Assembly (NCBI GenBank): GCA_045531435.1 | Contig: JAZSDZ010000083.1 | Span: 1 to 40,282, forward strand | DNA from: Fimenecus sp045531435 | GTDB lineage: Bacteria; Bacillota; Clostridia; Oscillospirales; Acutalibacteraceae | Direction: 5' to 3' | Length of the DNA: 40,282 nt | Shown here: piece after piece, positions 24,661-33,856 of the stretch | Layout: every line of letters starts with the position of its first letter | How positions within the stretch are numbered: the first letter of the stretch is position 1 | Made by a program: the position numbers and the translations under genes | Notes under the pieces: model-generated | Databases searched by the model: none | What the model was told of the DNA's origin: nothing | What the model saw: only the letters and a program-made list of their open reading frames with translations

Positions 24661-25173
24661 ATGGCGCAACATAATAGAAATAATTATGCGTATGATAAAT
24701 ACAATCCTAATATGAGAACACAAAACATCAATGGTTCAGCTGCGCCAAAGATGAAACCTGCTCCACAGAAAAAACCTAAGCTTGAACTTGTTAAAAAGAC
24801 AAGAAAGACAGCTGCTCAGGTTCGTCAGCAGACTGAGGCAGAGACAAAACGAATTATCAGAACTATGTGCGTTGCTATGACGATTCTTATGTTTATGGCT
24901 GTCGCTATTTTTAGTCGTGTTCAGCTTGATGAGGTTAATCGAAAAATCGCTGCAGTTGAAAATGATATTAAGTTGGCACAGAGTGACGAAATCAGAATAA
25001 GAAATGAACTTAACGCTTTGGTATCAATTGATAATGTAGAGGATTTTGCGGTAAATCAGTTAGGTATGGTTAAGGTGCAGGATTATCAGGTTATATATAT
25101 AGATTTATCAACTGATGATTATGTGTCAAAGGTAAATGGCAAAGCAACAGATAAGGTAATAAACAAAGACTGA
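24661..25173 (+). CDS. ftsL: FtsL/DivIC-like septum protein
   Basis: A 170-residue bitopic membrane protein in the position of ftsL. A basic, Pro- and Lys-rich cytoplasmic part (1-72) leads to one membrane helix (about 75-92), then a coiled coil (about 95-125) and a short tail. Members join DivIB and the septal transpeptidase and FtsW in the divisome. Sequence conservation is low in this family, so the name rests on topology and position. AAGGAAGAG precedes the ATG. Confidence 0.82.
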   Translation: MAQHNRNNYAYDKYNPNMRTQNINGSAAPKMKPAPQKKPKLELVKKTRKTAAQVRQQTEAETKRIIRTMCVAMTILMFMAVAIFSRVQLDEVNRKIAAVENDIKLAQSDEIRIRNELNALVSIDNVEDFAVNQLGMVKVQDYQVIYIDLSTDDYVSKVNGKATDKVINKD

Positions 25174-25199
25174 ACACAATATATTTATATGAAAAGATT

Positions 25200-25237
25200 G
25201 AGAGTTGGGGCAAAATGCCCTGAACTCTCGTTGTTTT
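25200..25237 (+). terminator. Terminator-like hairpin inside the cluster
   Basis: GAGAGTT (25200-25206) pairs with AACTCTC (25223-25229), with an inner GGGC/GCCC stem, then GTTGTTTTATTTT. It could lower transcription between ftsL and the transpeptidase gene. Confidence 0.7.
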
Positions 25238-25277
25238 ATTTTGAAATGTGAAATTCTGAAAGGAATGTGACTTATAG

Positions 25278-27500
25278 ATGAGCAGAAAAGCATCGAAAGC
25301 AATGGAAAAACGTTCTTTAAAAGCTCTTGTGCTGTTCGGAGTTGTATTACTTGGCTTGATTGGTAATCTTTTCTGGATTCAGATAGTAAAAGGTGATGAA
25401 TATCGTCTTAAGGCCGAACGAAATCAGTTAAGTGATACCGTTATTGCAGCAAACAGAGGTACGATATATGATTCAAATATGAAGGTTATTGCACAAAGTG
25501 CTTCTGCGTGGCTTGTGTATATAAACCCATCAAGAATAACCACCGATGAGCAAAAGAAATTGCTCGTCGATGGTTTTGTTGACATTTTTGGGCTTGATGA
25601 AGAAACTATTTCCAAGAAAGTTAATCGTAAAGATAGCGGATACGAAAAAATAATCGGCAAAATTGATAATAAGAAAAAGGAAGAATTACTCACATACATA
25701 AGTAAGCAAAAAGGTAAAAAATTAAACGAAATCATAGGTATTGACCCTGACACGAAAAGATATTACCCACTTGGCTCATTTGCATCAACAATAATCGGTT
25801 TTACAGGTTCGGAGGATGCAGGTCGTGCAGGTCTTGAGCTTAAATACAACGACAGCCTTACAGGTGAAGCAGGAAGAATAATTACTGCAAAAAATGCCCG
25901 TAATGGTAAAATGCCTAATGACTACGAAACTGTCTTTGATGCACAGCAGGGTTATAGCCTTGTTCTTACAATTGACGAAGTAATTCAATATTACCTTGAA
26001 CAACAGTTGTCACAGGCTGTTACCGAAACTCAAGCTAAATACGCATACGGAATCGTTATGGATGTTAAAACAGGCGCAATCCTCGGTATGTCAACAATGC
26101 CTGACTATGACTTGAACTCTCCATATAAAGTTCATTCTAATTCTGTAATCGAAGAGATTAAGGAAATAGAGGATGACAAGGAAAGACAACAGGCAGAGAC
26201 AAATGCTCTCTATGCACAGTGGCGAAACAGAACAATAAGTGATACTTATGAACCAGGTTCAGTTTATAAGCTTTTTGTTGCAGCAGCGGCCCTTGAAGAA
26301 GGTATTATGACAGTTGATACAACATATAACTGTTCAGGTACAATAAGAGTTGCAAATTATAATCAGAACTGCTTCAATCATAAAGCTCACGGCACTCAGA
26401 CAGTTGCTGAAGCATTACCAAATTCCTGTAACACATTCTTTATCACTATGGGACAGAAAATGGGTAAGGAAACATTTTCAAAATATTTTGAAGCATTCGG
26501 ATTTACTGAAACAACAGGAATAGATTTGCCGTCTGAAGCAAAGCCTGTTGCAGGAAAGACATATTATCCTGTTGAAAAAATGGGTATCGCAGAGCTTTCT
26601 TCTGCTTCATTCGGACAGACATTCCAGGTAACACCAATTCAGATGATTACAGCCGTTGCATCGCTGGGTAATGGTGGTAAACTTATGAGACCATATATCG
26701 TTTCAAAAGTGCTTGATGATGAAGGTAATATCATTTCTGAAACCGAACCGTTTGTAAAACGACAGGTTGTATCTGAAAAAACTGCTGATATAATGACGGA
26801 ACTTATGGAACAGGTCTGCGTCTGGGGTACTGCAAAGAATGCATATGTTGCAGGTTATCATATTGCAGGTAAAACAGGTACAAGTGAAAAAATCGGTGCT
26901 AATGCAAAGGACGAAAATGTTGCATCTTTCGCAGGATTTGCTCCTGCTAATAACCCACAAATTGCTGTGTTTATAGCACTTGATGAACCACAGTATTACG
27001 CAACCGGTGGTTCTGGTGCAGCTCCTGTTGCAGGACGAATTTTTGAAAATATTCTTGCTTATCTTAATGTTGACCCTGAATACAGTGATGAAGAATTTGC
27101 AAAAGCGACCGTAACAGCGCCAAATCTTATAGGTGAAAGTGTTGAAACAGTAAAATCTAAGGCGACAGGATTCACGGTTAAAATTGTAGGTGAAGGCTCA
27201 ACTGTAATTTCACAGATGCCATCTGCAAGCCAGTCAATGCCAAAGGGTGGCGTGATTGTGGTATATACAGAAGAAAACGCTGAAAAACAGACAACAATTG
27301 TACCTGAACTTACAGGACTCACATTGACCGAAGCTAACAGAGTTGCAATAAATGCAGGCTTTAATATAAAGGTTGCAGGAACAACACAAGGTGCAGGTCA
27401 GATGTTGTCATATAAGCAGAGTGTGGCAGCTGGTACACCTGCTGAAACAGGATATGTTATAACGGTTTATTTCCGTTCAAACGAAATTATATCAGACTAA
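25278..27500 (+). CDS. Class B penicillin-binding protein with PASTA domains (FtsI/SpoVD type)
   Basis: A 740-residue septal transpeptidase. One membrane helix (about residues 17-36) is followed by the dimerisation/pedestal domain, then the transpeptidase domain with SVYK (catalytic Ser, about 327), NSCN (about 380) and AGKTGTSE (about 530). Two PASTA domains end the protein (about 610-670 and 672-738). PbpB of Bacillus has two PASTA domains and SpoVD one, which leans towards the vegetative division enzyme, but I leave the symbol open. The ATG is 13 bases from an AGGA site, a rather long spacing. Confidence 0.93.
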   Translation: MSRKASKAMEKRSLKALVLFGVVLLGLIGNLFWIQIVKGDEYRLKAERNQLSDTVIAANRGTIYDSNMKVIAQSASAWLVYINPSRITTDEQKKLLVDGFVDIFGLDEETISKKVNRKDSGYEKIIGKIDNKKKEELLTYISKQKGKKLNEIIGIDPDTKRYYPLGSFASTIIGFTGSEDAGRAGLELKYNDSLTGEAGRIITAKNARNGKMPNDYETVFDAQQGYSLVLTIDEVIQYYLEQQLSQAVTETQAKYAYGIVMDVKTGAILGMSTMPDYDLNSPYKVHSNSVIEEIKEIEDDKERQQAETNALYAQWRNRTISDTYEPGSVYKLFVAAAALEEGIMTVDTTYNCSGTIRVANYNQNCFNHKAHGTQTVAEALPNSCNTFFITMGQKMGKETFSKYFEAFGFTETTGIDLPSEAKPVAGKTYYPVEKMGIAELSSASFGQTFQVTPIQMITAVASLGNGGKLMRPYIVSKVLDDEGNIISETEPFVKRQVVSEKTADIMTELMEQVCVWGTAKNAYVAGYHIAGKTGTSEKIGANAKDENVASFAGFAPANNPQIAVFIALDEPQYYATGGSGAAPVAGRIFENILAYLNVDPEYSDEEFAKATVTAPNLIGESVETVKSKATGFTVKIVGEGSTVISQMPSASQSMPKGGVIVVYTEENAEKQTTIVPELTGLTLTEANRVAINAGFNIKVAGTTQGAGQMLSYKQSVAAGTPAETGYVITVYFRSNEIISD

Positions 27501-27519
27501 TTTAATACGAGGTAAAACA

Positions 27520-28947
27520 ATGAAACTTTCTTCACTTCTTAAGGGTGTGAAAACACAGGACGTGTATGAAGAAAGGGAAGTTGAAAGAGTAACGGATAAG
27601 GATAACGAAAATTTAAAAAATGCGCTTTTTATCTGTGTTGACGGTAACAGAGTTGACGGACATTCTTTAGCAAAAAAGGCTCTTGACAAAGGTGCTGTTG
27701 CAGTTGTAACAAACAGAGATTTAGGACTTACCCAACAAATAATTGTTGATGACACAAGATGTGCATTTTCAATAATTGCATCAAATTACTATAATAATCC
27801 ATCAAAAAAACTTAAAATAATTGGTGTAACAGGCACAAACGGAAAAACATCAACCTGCCATTTCATAAAAAACATTCTTGATTCACTTGGCAAAAAGTGT
27901 GGAATTATAGGTACGGTGGAAAACAGTTGGGGAGATAATAGTACTGAATCAACACTGACAACTCCTAAACCTATGGAGTTGCACAAACTTTTTAATGAAA
28001 TGATAAATGCAGGTTGTGAATACTGTGTTATGGAGGTTTCATCTCAGGCGTTGCATCAGAAAAGAGTTTACGGCATAGGTTTCTGTGCTTCAGCCATAAC
28101 AAATATAACTCCTGAACATCTTGATTATCACGGATGTATGGAGAATTACATAAATGCAAAATTTGAGTTGTTCAGACAGTCAGAATTTGCTTGTGTAAAT
28201 ATTGATGATGAGTTGATATGGCAGAATATTGATAAAATAAATTGTCGTACTATTTCATATTCAACATTACAGAATAAGGCAGATTACACAGCAAAAAATA
28301 TTGTTTGCAACAAAGACGGAATAAAATATGAACTCGTAGGACTTGATTGTATTTGTCGTATTCAATGCGACCTTTATGGAAAATTTACAGTTTATAATAC
28401 ACTTTGTGCAGTTTCCGTATTATTAAATCTTGGATTTGATATTGAAAGAATTTCAAAGGGGATAAAAGAAATCTTACCTGTAAAAGGTAGAAATGAAATT
28501 GTCCCTGTACCAAGAAATTTTACAGTGATGATTGATTATGCTCATACTCCCGACGGATTAAGAAATGTACTTACATCTGTTCGTGAAATAACACAAGGAA
28601 AAATAATTCTCGTTTTTGGTTGTGGTGGCGACAGAGATAAAACAAAACGACCTGAAATGGGAAAAATTGCAGGAGATTTATCTAATATTGCAGTTGTCAC
28701 AACTGATAATCCACGTAACGAAAATCCATTACTCATAATAAATGACATACTGTGTGGTATGGAAAAATCGAAATCAAGAATTGCGGTAATTGAAAATCGT
28801 CGTCAGGCAATTGAATTTGCATTACAAAAAGCAAGAAAAGGCGATGTTGTTCTTCTTGCAGGAAAAGGACATGAAACACATCAGATAATAGGGGACAATA
28901 GAATTCCCTTTGATGAAAGAAAGATTGTTGAAGAGTTTTTCAACTGA
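27520..28947 (+). CDS. murE: UDP-N-acetylmuramyl-tripeptide synthetase (diaminopimelate type)
   Basis: A 475-residue Mur ligase that adds the third amino acid to UDP-MurNAc-dipeptide. GVTGTNGKTSTC (about residues 100-111) is the ATP loop and NAKFELF (about 215) carries the Lys that is carbamylated. DNPR (about 395) is the motif linked to meso-diaminopimelate rather than lysine. GAGGT precedes the ATG. It gives the best evidence on the peptidoglycan type of this organism. Confidence 0.96.
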   Translation: MKLSSLLKGVKTQDVYEEREVERVTDKDNENLKNALFICVDGNRVDGHSLAKKALDKGAVAVVTNRDLGLTQQIIVDDTRCAFSIIASNYYNNPSKKLKIIGVTGTNGKTSTCHFIKNILDSLGKKCGIIGTVENSWGDNSTESTLTTPKPMELHKLFNEMINAGCEYCVMEVSSQALHQKRVYGIGFCASAITNITPEHLDYHGCMENYINAKFELFRQSEFACVNIDDELIWQNIDKINCRTISYSTLQNKADYTAKNIVCNKDGIKYELVGLDCICRIQCDLYGKFTVYNTLCAVSVLLNLGFDIERISKGIKEILPVKGRNEIVPVPRNFTVMIDYAHTPDGLRNVLTSVREITQGKIILVFGCGGDRDKTKRPEMGKIAGDLSNIAVVTTDNPRNENPLLIINDILCGMEKSKSRIAVIENRRQAIEFALQKARKGDVVLLAGKGHETHQIIGDNRIPFDERKIVEEFFN

Positions 28948-28962
28948 AATCAGGAGATTACA

Positions 28963-30324
28963 ATGAATTTTAATGTCACAGAAATTGCAAATGCATTAGG
29001 CACAAAGGTTGATTCGGATAATATAATAAACAATGTTTCCATTGATAGCCGTGATGTTGATGAAAACACATTGTTTTTTGCTATAAAAGGCGATAGATTT
29101 GACGGACACGATTTTGTTAAGAATGCTTCGGAAAAAGGTGTAGGTGCAGTTGTTTGCCACAGGGAAGTTGAATGTTCAGCACCCGTAATTTATGTTGAAG
29201 ATACAAAGAAAGCATTTCTTCAATTTGCGAATTTTTATAGGAAATCCATAAAAGGCTTACGAGTAATCGGACTTACAGGTAGTGTAGGTAAAACAACAAC
29301 AAAAGAAATGGTTGCCTGTGTTATGGAAAAGAGTGGTGAAACACTTAAAACGGAAGGTAACCTTAACAATGAAATTGGTGTTCCAAGAACACTTTTCCGA
29401 CTTTCAGAAACAACGAAAAATGCTGTTATTGAAATGGGGATGGACGGTGCAGGGCAGATTGCAATTCTTTCACAGTGTTCTAATCCTGATGCAGCAATCA
29501 TCACAAATGTAGGTGTTTCTCATATTGAAAATTTAGGTTCAAGAGAAGGAATTTTAAATGCCAAACTTGAAATCCTTCAAGGACTTCCGAAGGGTGCACC
29601 ACTTTTTCTGAATGGCGATAATGATATGTTATCAACTGTAAAAACTGATGATTATAAAGTGATATTTTTCGGAATTGAAAATAAGAATTGCGAAGTTTTA
29701 GCAGAGAATATAACAGAAGATGGACTTTTTACAAGTTTTGTTGCAGTAAAAGGTGATATAAAGCAGAAAATTACTATTCCAACTGTTGGAATTCACAATG
29801 TTTATGATGCTTTATCAGCTTTTGCAGTAGGATTTGAATATGGAATTTCACCTGAAGATATCGCAGATGGTCTTAAAAACTATGTTCCATCGGGAATGCG
29901 ACAGAGAATCAGAGAAACAGGTGGAGTAACCATTATTGAAGATTGTTACAATGCAAGCCCGGATTCACAGAAAGCAGGTCTTAATTCACTTTGCAAAATT
30001 TCCAAAGGCAGAAAAATAGCGGTTTTAGGTGATATGCTTGAGCTTGGTACATACAGCGAAACAGCCCACAGAAATGTCGGTGAATATGTTGCTCAATGTG
30101 GTGTGGATATGCTGTTTACATATGGCGAACAATCAAAGTTTATGGCAGACAGTGCTGGAAAATCAGGTCTTTCTCAGGTCCTTGCATTTACAGATAAAAC
30201 AGAACTTTCAAAAGCTCTTTTAAGTGAAATCAGAAAAGGTGATACATTGCTATTCAAAGCAAGTCGCGGAATGAAGCTTGAAGAAGTTTTTGAAAAAATA
30301 TATGAACAGTGGGATGTAAAATAA
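28963..30324 (+). CDS. murF: UDP-MurNAc-tripeptide:D-Ala-D-Ala ligase
   Basis: A 453-residue Mur ligase that adds D-Ala-D-Ala to form UDP-MurNAc-pentapeptide. GLTGSVGKTTTKEM (about residues 102-115) is the ATP loop, EGNLNNEIGVP (about 131) is a MurF signature, and DCYNASPDSQ (about 327) marks the C-terminal domain. CAGGAG precedes the ATG, 15 bases after murE. Confidence 0.96.
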   Translation: MNFNVTEIANALGTKVDSDNIINNVSIDSRDVDENTLFFAIKGDRFDGHDFVKNASEKGVGAVVCHREVECSAPVIYVEDTKKAFLQFANFYRKSIKGLRVIGLTGSVGKTTTKEMVACVMEKSGETLKTEGNLNNEIGVPRTLFRLSETTKNAVIEMGMDGAGQIAILSQCSNPDAAIITNVGVSHIENLGSREGILNAKLEILQGLPKGAPLFLNGDNDMLSTVKTDDYKVIFFGIENKNCEVLAENITEDGLFTSFVAVKGDIKQKITIPTVGIHNVYDALSAFAVGFEYGISPEDIADGLKNYVPSGMRQRIRETGGVTIIEDCYNASPDSQKAGLNSLCKISKGRKIAVLGDMLELGTYSETAHRNVGEYVAQCGVDMLFTYGEQSKFMADSAGKSGLSQVLAFTDKTELSKALLSEIRKGDTLLFKASRGMKLEEVFEKIYEQWDVK

Positions 30325-30336
30325 GGAGTTGTTTAT

Positions 30337-31368
30337 ATGAATATTTATGTAGCATTAGGTGTAACAGCAGTATTAAGCTTTTTAATCGCATTTTTATTGG
30401 GGTTTGTGCTTATCCCATGGCTCAGAAAATTAAAGTTTGGTCAGACAATTCTTGATATCGGACCTGCATGGCATAAGTCAAAACAGGGAACACCTGTTAT
30501 GGGTGGTATTATGTTCATCATCAGTACAATTGTTTCTGTTGCTGTTGTGCTTGTAACAGATCACTTTATGGGTGGCAAGCTTTTTTCAAGCGAGCACATT
30601 TTGCCTGACCAGTTAAAGGTTAAACTTGTTTCAGGTGTAATTCTTGCAATCGGTCTTGGGTTTGTTGGCTTTGCTGATGATTATATAAAGGTTGTTAAGA
30701 AGAGAAATTTAGGTCTTACAGAGATTCAGAAAACAATTCCACAGATTATTCTTATAATTGCATATTTAGTTGCTCTTTATATGAATGATTTGACATATAT
30801 GAAAATTCCTTTTGTCGGTGCAGTTGACCTTAAATGGTTTTTCTGGATTTTCGGTATCTGTGTAATATATGGTGCAGTAAATGCAGTTAATTTTACAGAC
30901 GGTGTTGACGGACTCTGCGCAAGTGTTACATCAGTAACTGCAGTTGCATTCTGCATAGCAGCACTTATGACAAAATTCTTTGGTATAAGCATCCTGGCAG
31001 CAGGTCTTGCAGGTGGTTGTTTAGGCTATCTTATCTGGAACTACTATCCTTCAAAGGTTATGATGGGTGATACAGGCTCAATGTTTTTAGGTGGTTTGGT
31101 TGTAGCACTTGCATACGCTATTGACTGTCCTATCATCCTTGTGCTTTTCGGTATAATTTACGTTATTGAAGCACTTTCTGATGTTATTCAGATTGGCTAT
31201 TTCAAAGTAACTCATGGTAAGAGATTCTTTAAAATGGCACCTATTCACCATCATTTTGAAATGTGTGGATGGAAAGAAAGAAAAATTGTAACAATATTTA
31301 CATTTGTAAATATGATTGGTTGTGCAGTAGGTATTGCACTATATTGGTACGGCGTTATCAAAAAATAA
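30337..31368 (+). CDS. mraY: Phospho-MurNAc-pentapeptide transferase
   Basis: A 343-residue integral membrane enzyme with about ten helices that makes lipid I from UDP-MurNAc-pentapeptide and undecaprenyl phosphate. GTPVMGG (about residue 51), ADDYIKVVKKRN (about 112), NFTDGVDGL (about 185) and PIHHHFE (about 302) are the expected active-site loops. AAGGAG precedes the ATG. In many clusters murD follows; here ftsW does. Confidence 0.96.
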   Translation: MNIYVALGVTAVLSFLIAFLLGFVLIPWLRKLKFGQTILDIGPAWHKSKQGTPVMGGIMFIISTIVSVAVVLVTDHFMGGKLFSSEHILPDQLKVKLVSGVILAIGLGFVGFADDYIKVVKKRNLGLTEIQKTIPQIILIIAYLVALYMNDLTYMKIPFVGAVDLKWFFWIFGICVIYGAVNAVNFTDGVDGLCASVTSVTAVAFCIAALMTKFFGISILAAGLAGGCLGYLIWNYYPSKVMMGDTGSMFLGGLVVALAYAIDCPIILVLFGIIYVIEALSDVIQIGYFKVTHGKRFFKMAPIHHHFEMCGWKERKIVTIFTFVNMIGCAVGIALYWYGVIKK

Positions 31369-31399
31369 AAGAAAAGAAATCTATGACGGTGGTGAGAAA

Positions 31400-32647
31400 A
31401 TGGCAACAAAAGCAAAGACTAAAAAACAGGGTCTTTTAAAATTTTTGAAAAACACAATGTTTAATAAAGGCTCAATTGATATACCATTTTTCGTAATCCT
31501 AATGACAATAGTGACAATCGGCCTTATAATGCTGTTTTCTGCAAGCTATACTTACAGTTATTATAATCGTGGAAGCAGTACGGAAATTTTTACTAAACAG
31601 TTGCTATATGCGGCAATAGGAATTGTGGCAATGTTTTTTGTGTCACGAATAAGATATGAGTATTTTAAATTAGCTGCTGTAATTGGTGTTCCGATAACAT
31701 ATTTTCTTCTTGTTATTGTTTTGTTTCTTCCCGATAATGTACAAGAAGGCTTTCATCGTTGGATTAACCTTAAAATCATTACATTCCAACCATCTGAAAT
31801 CGCAAAAATATGTCTTATATTGATTCTTGCGTATTGGCTTGATAAATATCACGAGTTTATAGTTGGAAAGGTTCCAAGTGAATTGGGTATTTGCAAGATG
31901 ATTTGCAAAATGTCAAAGGGTAAACATGAAATATATAAATCTCTCACATATGTTTTGGCATTTGGCTTTTTCACTGTGTCTTTTGCTTTACTTGTATATC
32001 TTGAAAATCACCTTTCTGGTGCGCTTCTCATACTTGCAATCGGTGTTACCGTGCTGTGGTTAGGTGAAGTAAAACAATGGTGGTTTATAGTTGGTATCGC
32101 AGTTGCTGCTTTGGGAGCAATTCTCCTTATAACAAATCCTGAAATTCTGAAAGAGTATGCGGGTGAAAGAATTACATCCTGGATAGACAGAGACACTGCA
32201 GACCCATTAGGTGTGCGTTGGCAGACAAATAATTCACTTTACGCTATTGGTTCAGGTGGATTTTTAGGTACAGGTCTTGGCCAATCAAAGCAAAAGCATC
32301 TTTTTGTCTCTGAACCACAGAATGACTTTGTTTTCTCAATTGTGTGTGAAGAATTAGGCTTTGTTGGTGCGACTGCAATAATTCTTCTTTTTGCAGCTCT
32401 CATATACAGAGGTGTAAAAATCGGTCTCAACGCAAAAGACCGTTTTGCGTCAATTCTTGCGACAGGTATTGTGTTCCAGATTGGCATTCAGGTAGCACTC
32501 AATATTGCAGTTGTTAGTGACGCGTTACCTAATACAGGTATTTCTCTTCCGTTTTTCTCGGCAGGTGGTACTTCTCTCGTTATTTTACTTGCAGAAATGG
32601 GAATGGTTCTTTCAATTTCACGAAGTGTAAATCGTAAAGACCAATAA
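31400..32647 (+). CDS. ftsW: Septal peptidoglycan polymerase FtsW (SEDS family)
   Basis: A 415-residue SEDS glycosyltransferase with about ten membrane helices, which polymerises lipid II with the class B PBP. LMLFSASYTYSY begins the first helix pair, QPSEIAKICLILILAYWL is near residue 130, and PNTGISLPFFSAGGTSL (about 376-392) is the SEDS signature. I use the ATG at 31400, with GGTGGTGAG upstream; a longer frame from 31334 would overlap mraY. The spacer from mraY is 31 bases. Confidence 0.94.
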   Translation: MATKAKTKKQGLLKFLKNTMFNKGSIDIPFFVILMTIVTIGLIMLFSASYTYSYYNRGSSTEIFTKQLLYAAIGIVAMFFVSRIRYEYFKLAAVIGVPITYFLLVIVLFLPDNVQEGFHRWINLKIITFQPSEIAKICLILILAYWLDKYHEFIVGKVPSELGICKMICKMSKGKHEIYKSLTYVLAFGFFTVSFALLVYLENHLSGALLILAIGVTVLWLGEVKQWWFIVGIAVAALGAILLITNPEILKEYAGERITSWIDRDTADPLGVRWQTNNSLYAIGSGGFLGTGLGQSKQKHLFVSEPQNDFVFSIVCEELGFVGATAIILLFAALIYRGVKIGLNAKDRFASILATGIVFQIGIQVALNIAVVSDALPNTGISLPFFSAGGTSLVILLAEMGMVLSISRSVNRKDQ

Positions 32648-32671
32648 TTTTATGAACAAGGAGTGATTAGT

Positions 32672-33784
32672 GTGAAAATTATGTTTGTTGCAGGTGGCAC
32701 AGGCGGACATATTAACCCTGCCGTTGCTGTGGCAAAAGAGGTTAGAAGACTTGACCCGTCTGTCGATATTTTATTCGTCGGCACAGAAGGTAGAATGGAA
32801 ACACAAATCGTTCCAAAAGCAGGATTTGAAATAAAGACAGTTCGTATGAATGGATTTTCACGCAGTATGTCCGTTAAAGGAATTGTTGAAAATATAAAAA
32901 CAGTATTTCTTACAGTAAAGGCGTATATTGATGCTAAAAAAATTCTTGAAGAATTTAAACCGGATGTTGTTGTGGGATTTGGTGGTTATGTTACAGGTCC
33001 TGTTCTTAAAATGGCAGTTAAGATGGGTATCAAAACCGCAATTCACGAACAAAATGCATTTCCGGGTGTAGCAAATAAAGCTCTTGCAAAAGAGGTTGAC
33101 AGAGTAATGCTTACATCAGCAGATGCCCAAAAGCATATGAAATGTAAAAACCCACCTGTTGTAACAGGTCTTCCCGTGAGACGCGAAATATTAAAAGCAG
33201 ACCGTGAATATTCAAGGGCAAAGCTTGGCTTACAAAGTGACGATGTTCTTGTCCTTTCAATGGGTGGCTCTTTGGGTGCTGATGCAATTAACAAGGCTGT
33301 TGTGGAAATGCTTGATATTTTAAAAGACGAAAAAAATATATGTTTTTTCCACTCAACAGGTAAATACGGTACTTGGGTAGGGGATAAACTTAAGGAAATG
33401 AATATCCCTTACGGCAGAGGAACAAATATTGTAATTCAGGAATATATCGACAATATGGATGTTTGCCTTTCCGCATGTGATATAGTAATCAGTCGTGCCG
33501 GGGCAAGTTCAATTTCAGAAATTCAGGCACTTAGAAAGCCGTCAATCCTAGTTCCGTCACCCAATGTGGCAGAAAATCATCAGTTCCATAATGCAATGGC
33601 ACTTGCAAAAAATGACGGCGCAATTCTTATTGAGCAAAAGGATCTTGACGGACAGTATCTTGCTCAAAAAGTTAAAGAACTGAAAAATGATAAGTTTAAA
33701 TTACTCCAGATTTCTCAAAATGCAGGAAAAGATGCGAAAGTAAATGCACTTTCTGAAATCTGCAGAATAATTACGTCACTTTAA
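32672..33784 (+). CDS. murG: Undecaprenyldiphospho-MurNAc-pentapeptide GlcNAc transferase
   Basis: A 370-residue peripheral membrane GT28 transferase that turns lipid I into lipid II. GGTGGHINPAVAVA (about residues 8-21) and HEQNAFPGVANK (about 124) bind the lipid substrate, and SRAGASSISE (about 274) lies in the UDP-GlcNAc site. The start is GTG at 32672, eight bases after AAGGAG; the GTG at 32663 is inside that site. Confidence 0.95.
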   Translation: MKIMFVAGGTGGHINPAVAVAKEVRRLDPSVDILFVGTEGRMETQIVPKAGFEIKTVRMNGFSRSMSVKGIVENIKTVFLTVKAYIDAKKILEEFKPDVVVGFGGYVTGPVLKMAVKMGIKTAIHEQNAFPGVANKALAKEVDRVMLTSADAQKHMKCKNPPVVTGLPVRREILKADREYSRAKLGLQSDDVLVLSMGGSLGADAINKAVVEMLDILKDEKNICFFHSTGKYGTWVGDKLKEMNIPYGRGTNIVIQEYIDNMDVCLSACDIVISRAGASSISEIQALRKPSILVPSPNVAENHQFHNAMALAKNDGAILIEQKDLDGQYLAQKVKELKNDKFKLLQISQNAGKDAKVNALSEICRIITSL

Positions 33785-33856
33785 TTTAATAACAATTTTT
33801 CCACAAACTGCATAGTATGTGACGCATAGGTTTATACTGTAAAGGGCGTGTGAAAA

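Noticed and set aside
25278..27500. Firm naming of the PBP as SpoVD
   Set aside because: Two PASTA domains and the dcw position fit a division FtsI/PbpB at least as well, and no sporulation genes flank it.
31334..31399. Longer FtsW N-terminus overlapping mraY
   Set aside because: The ATG at 31400 has a proper ribosome site and family-like start; the upstream extension lies in the mraY coding sequence.
33785..33856. Sporulation-type promoter before murA
   Set aside because: TTTATACTGT is suggestive of a -10 but no matching -35 of any class is clear at proper spacing.
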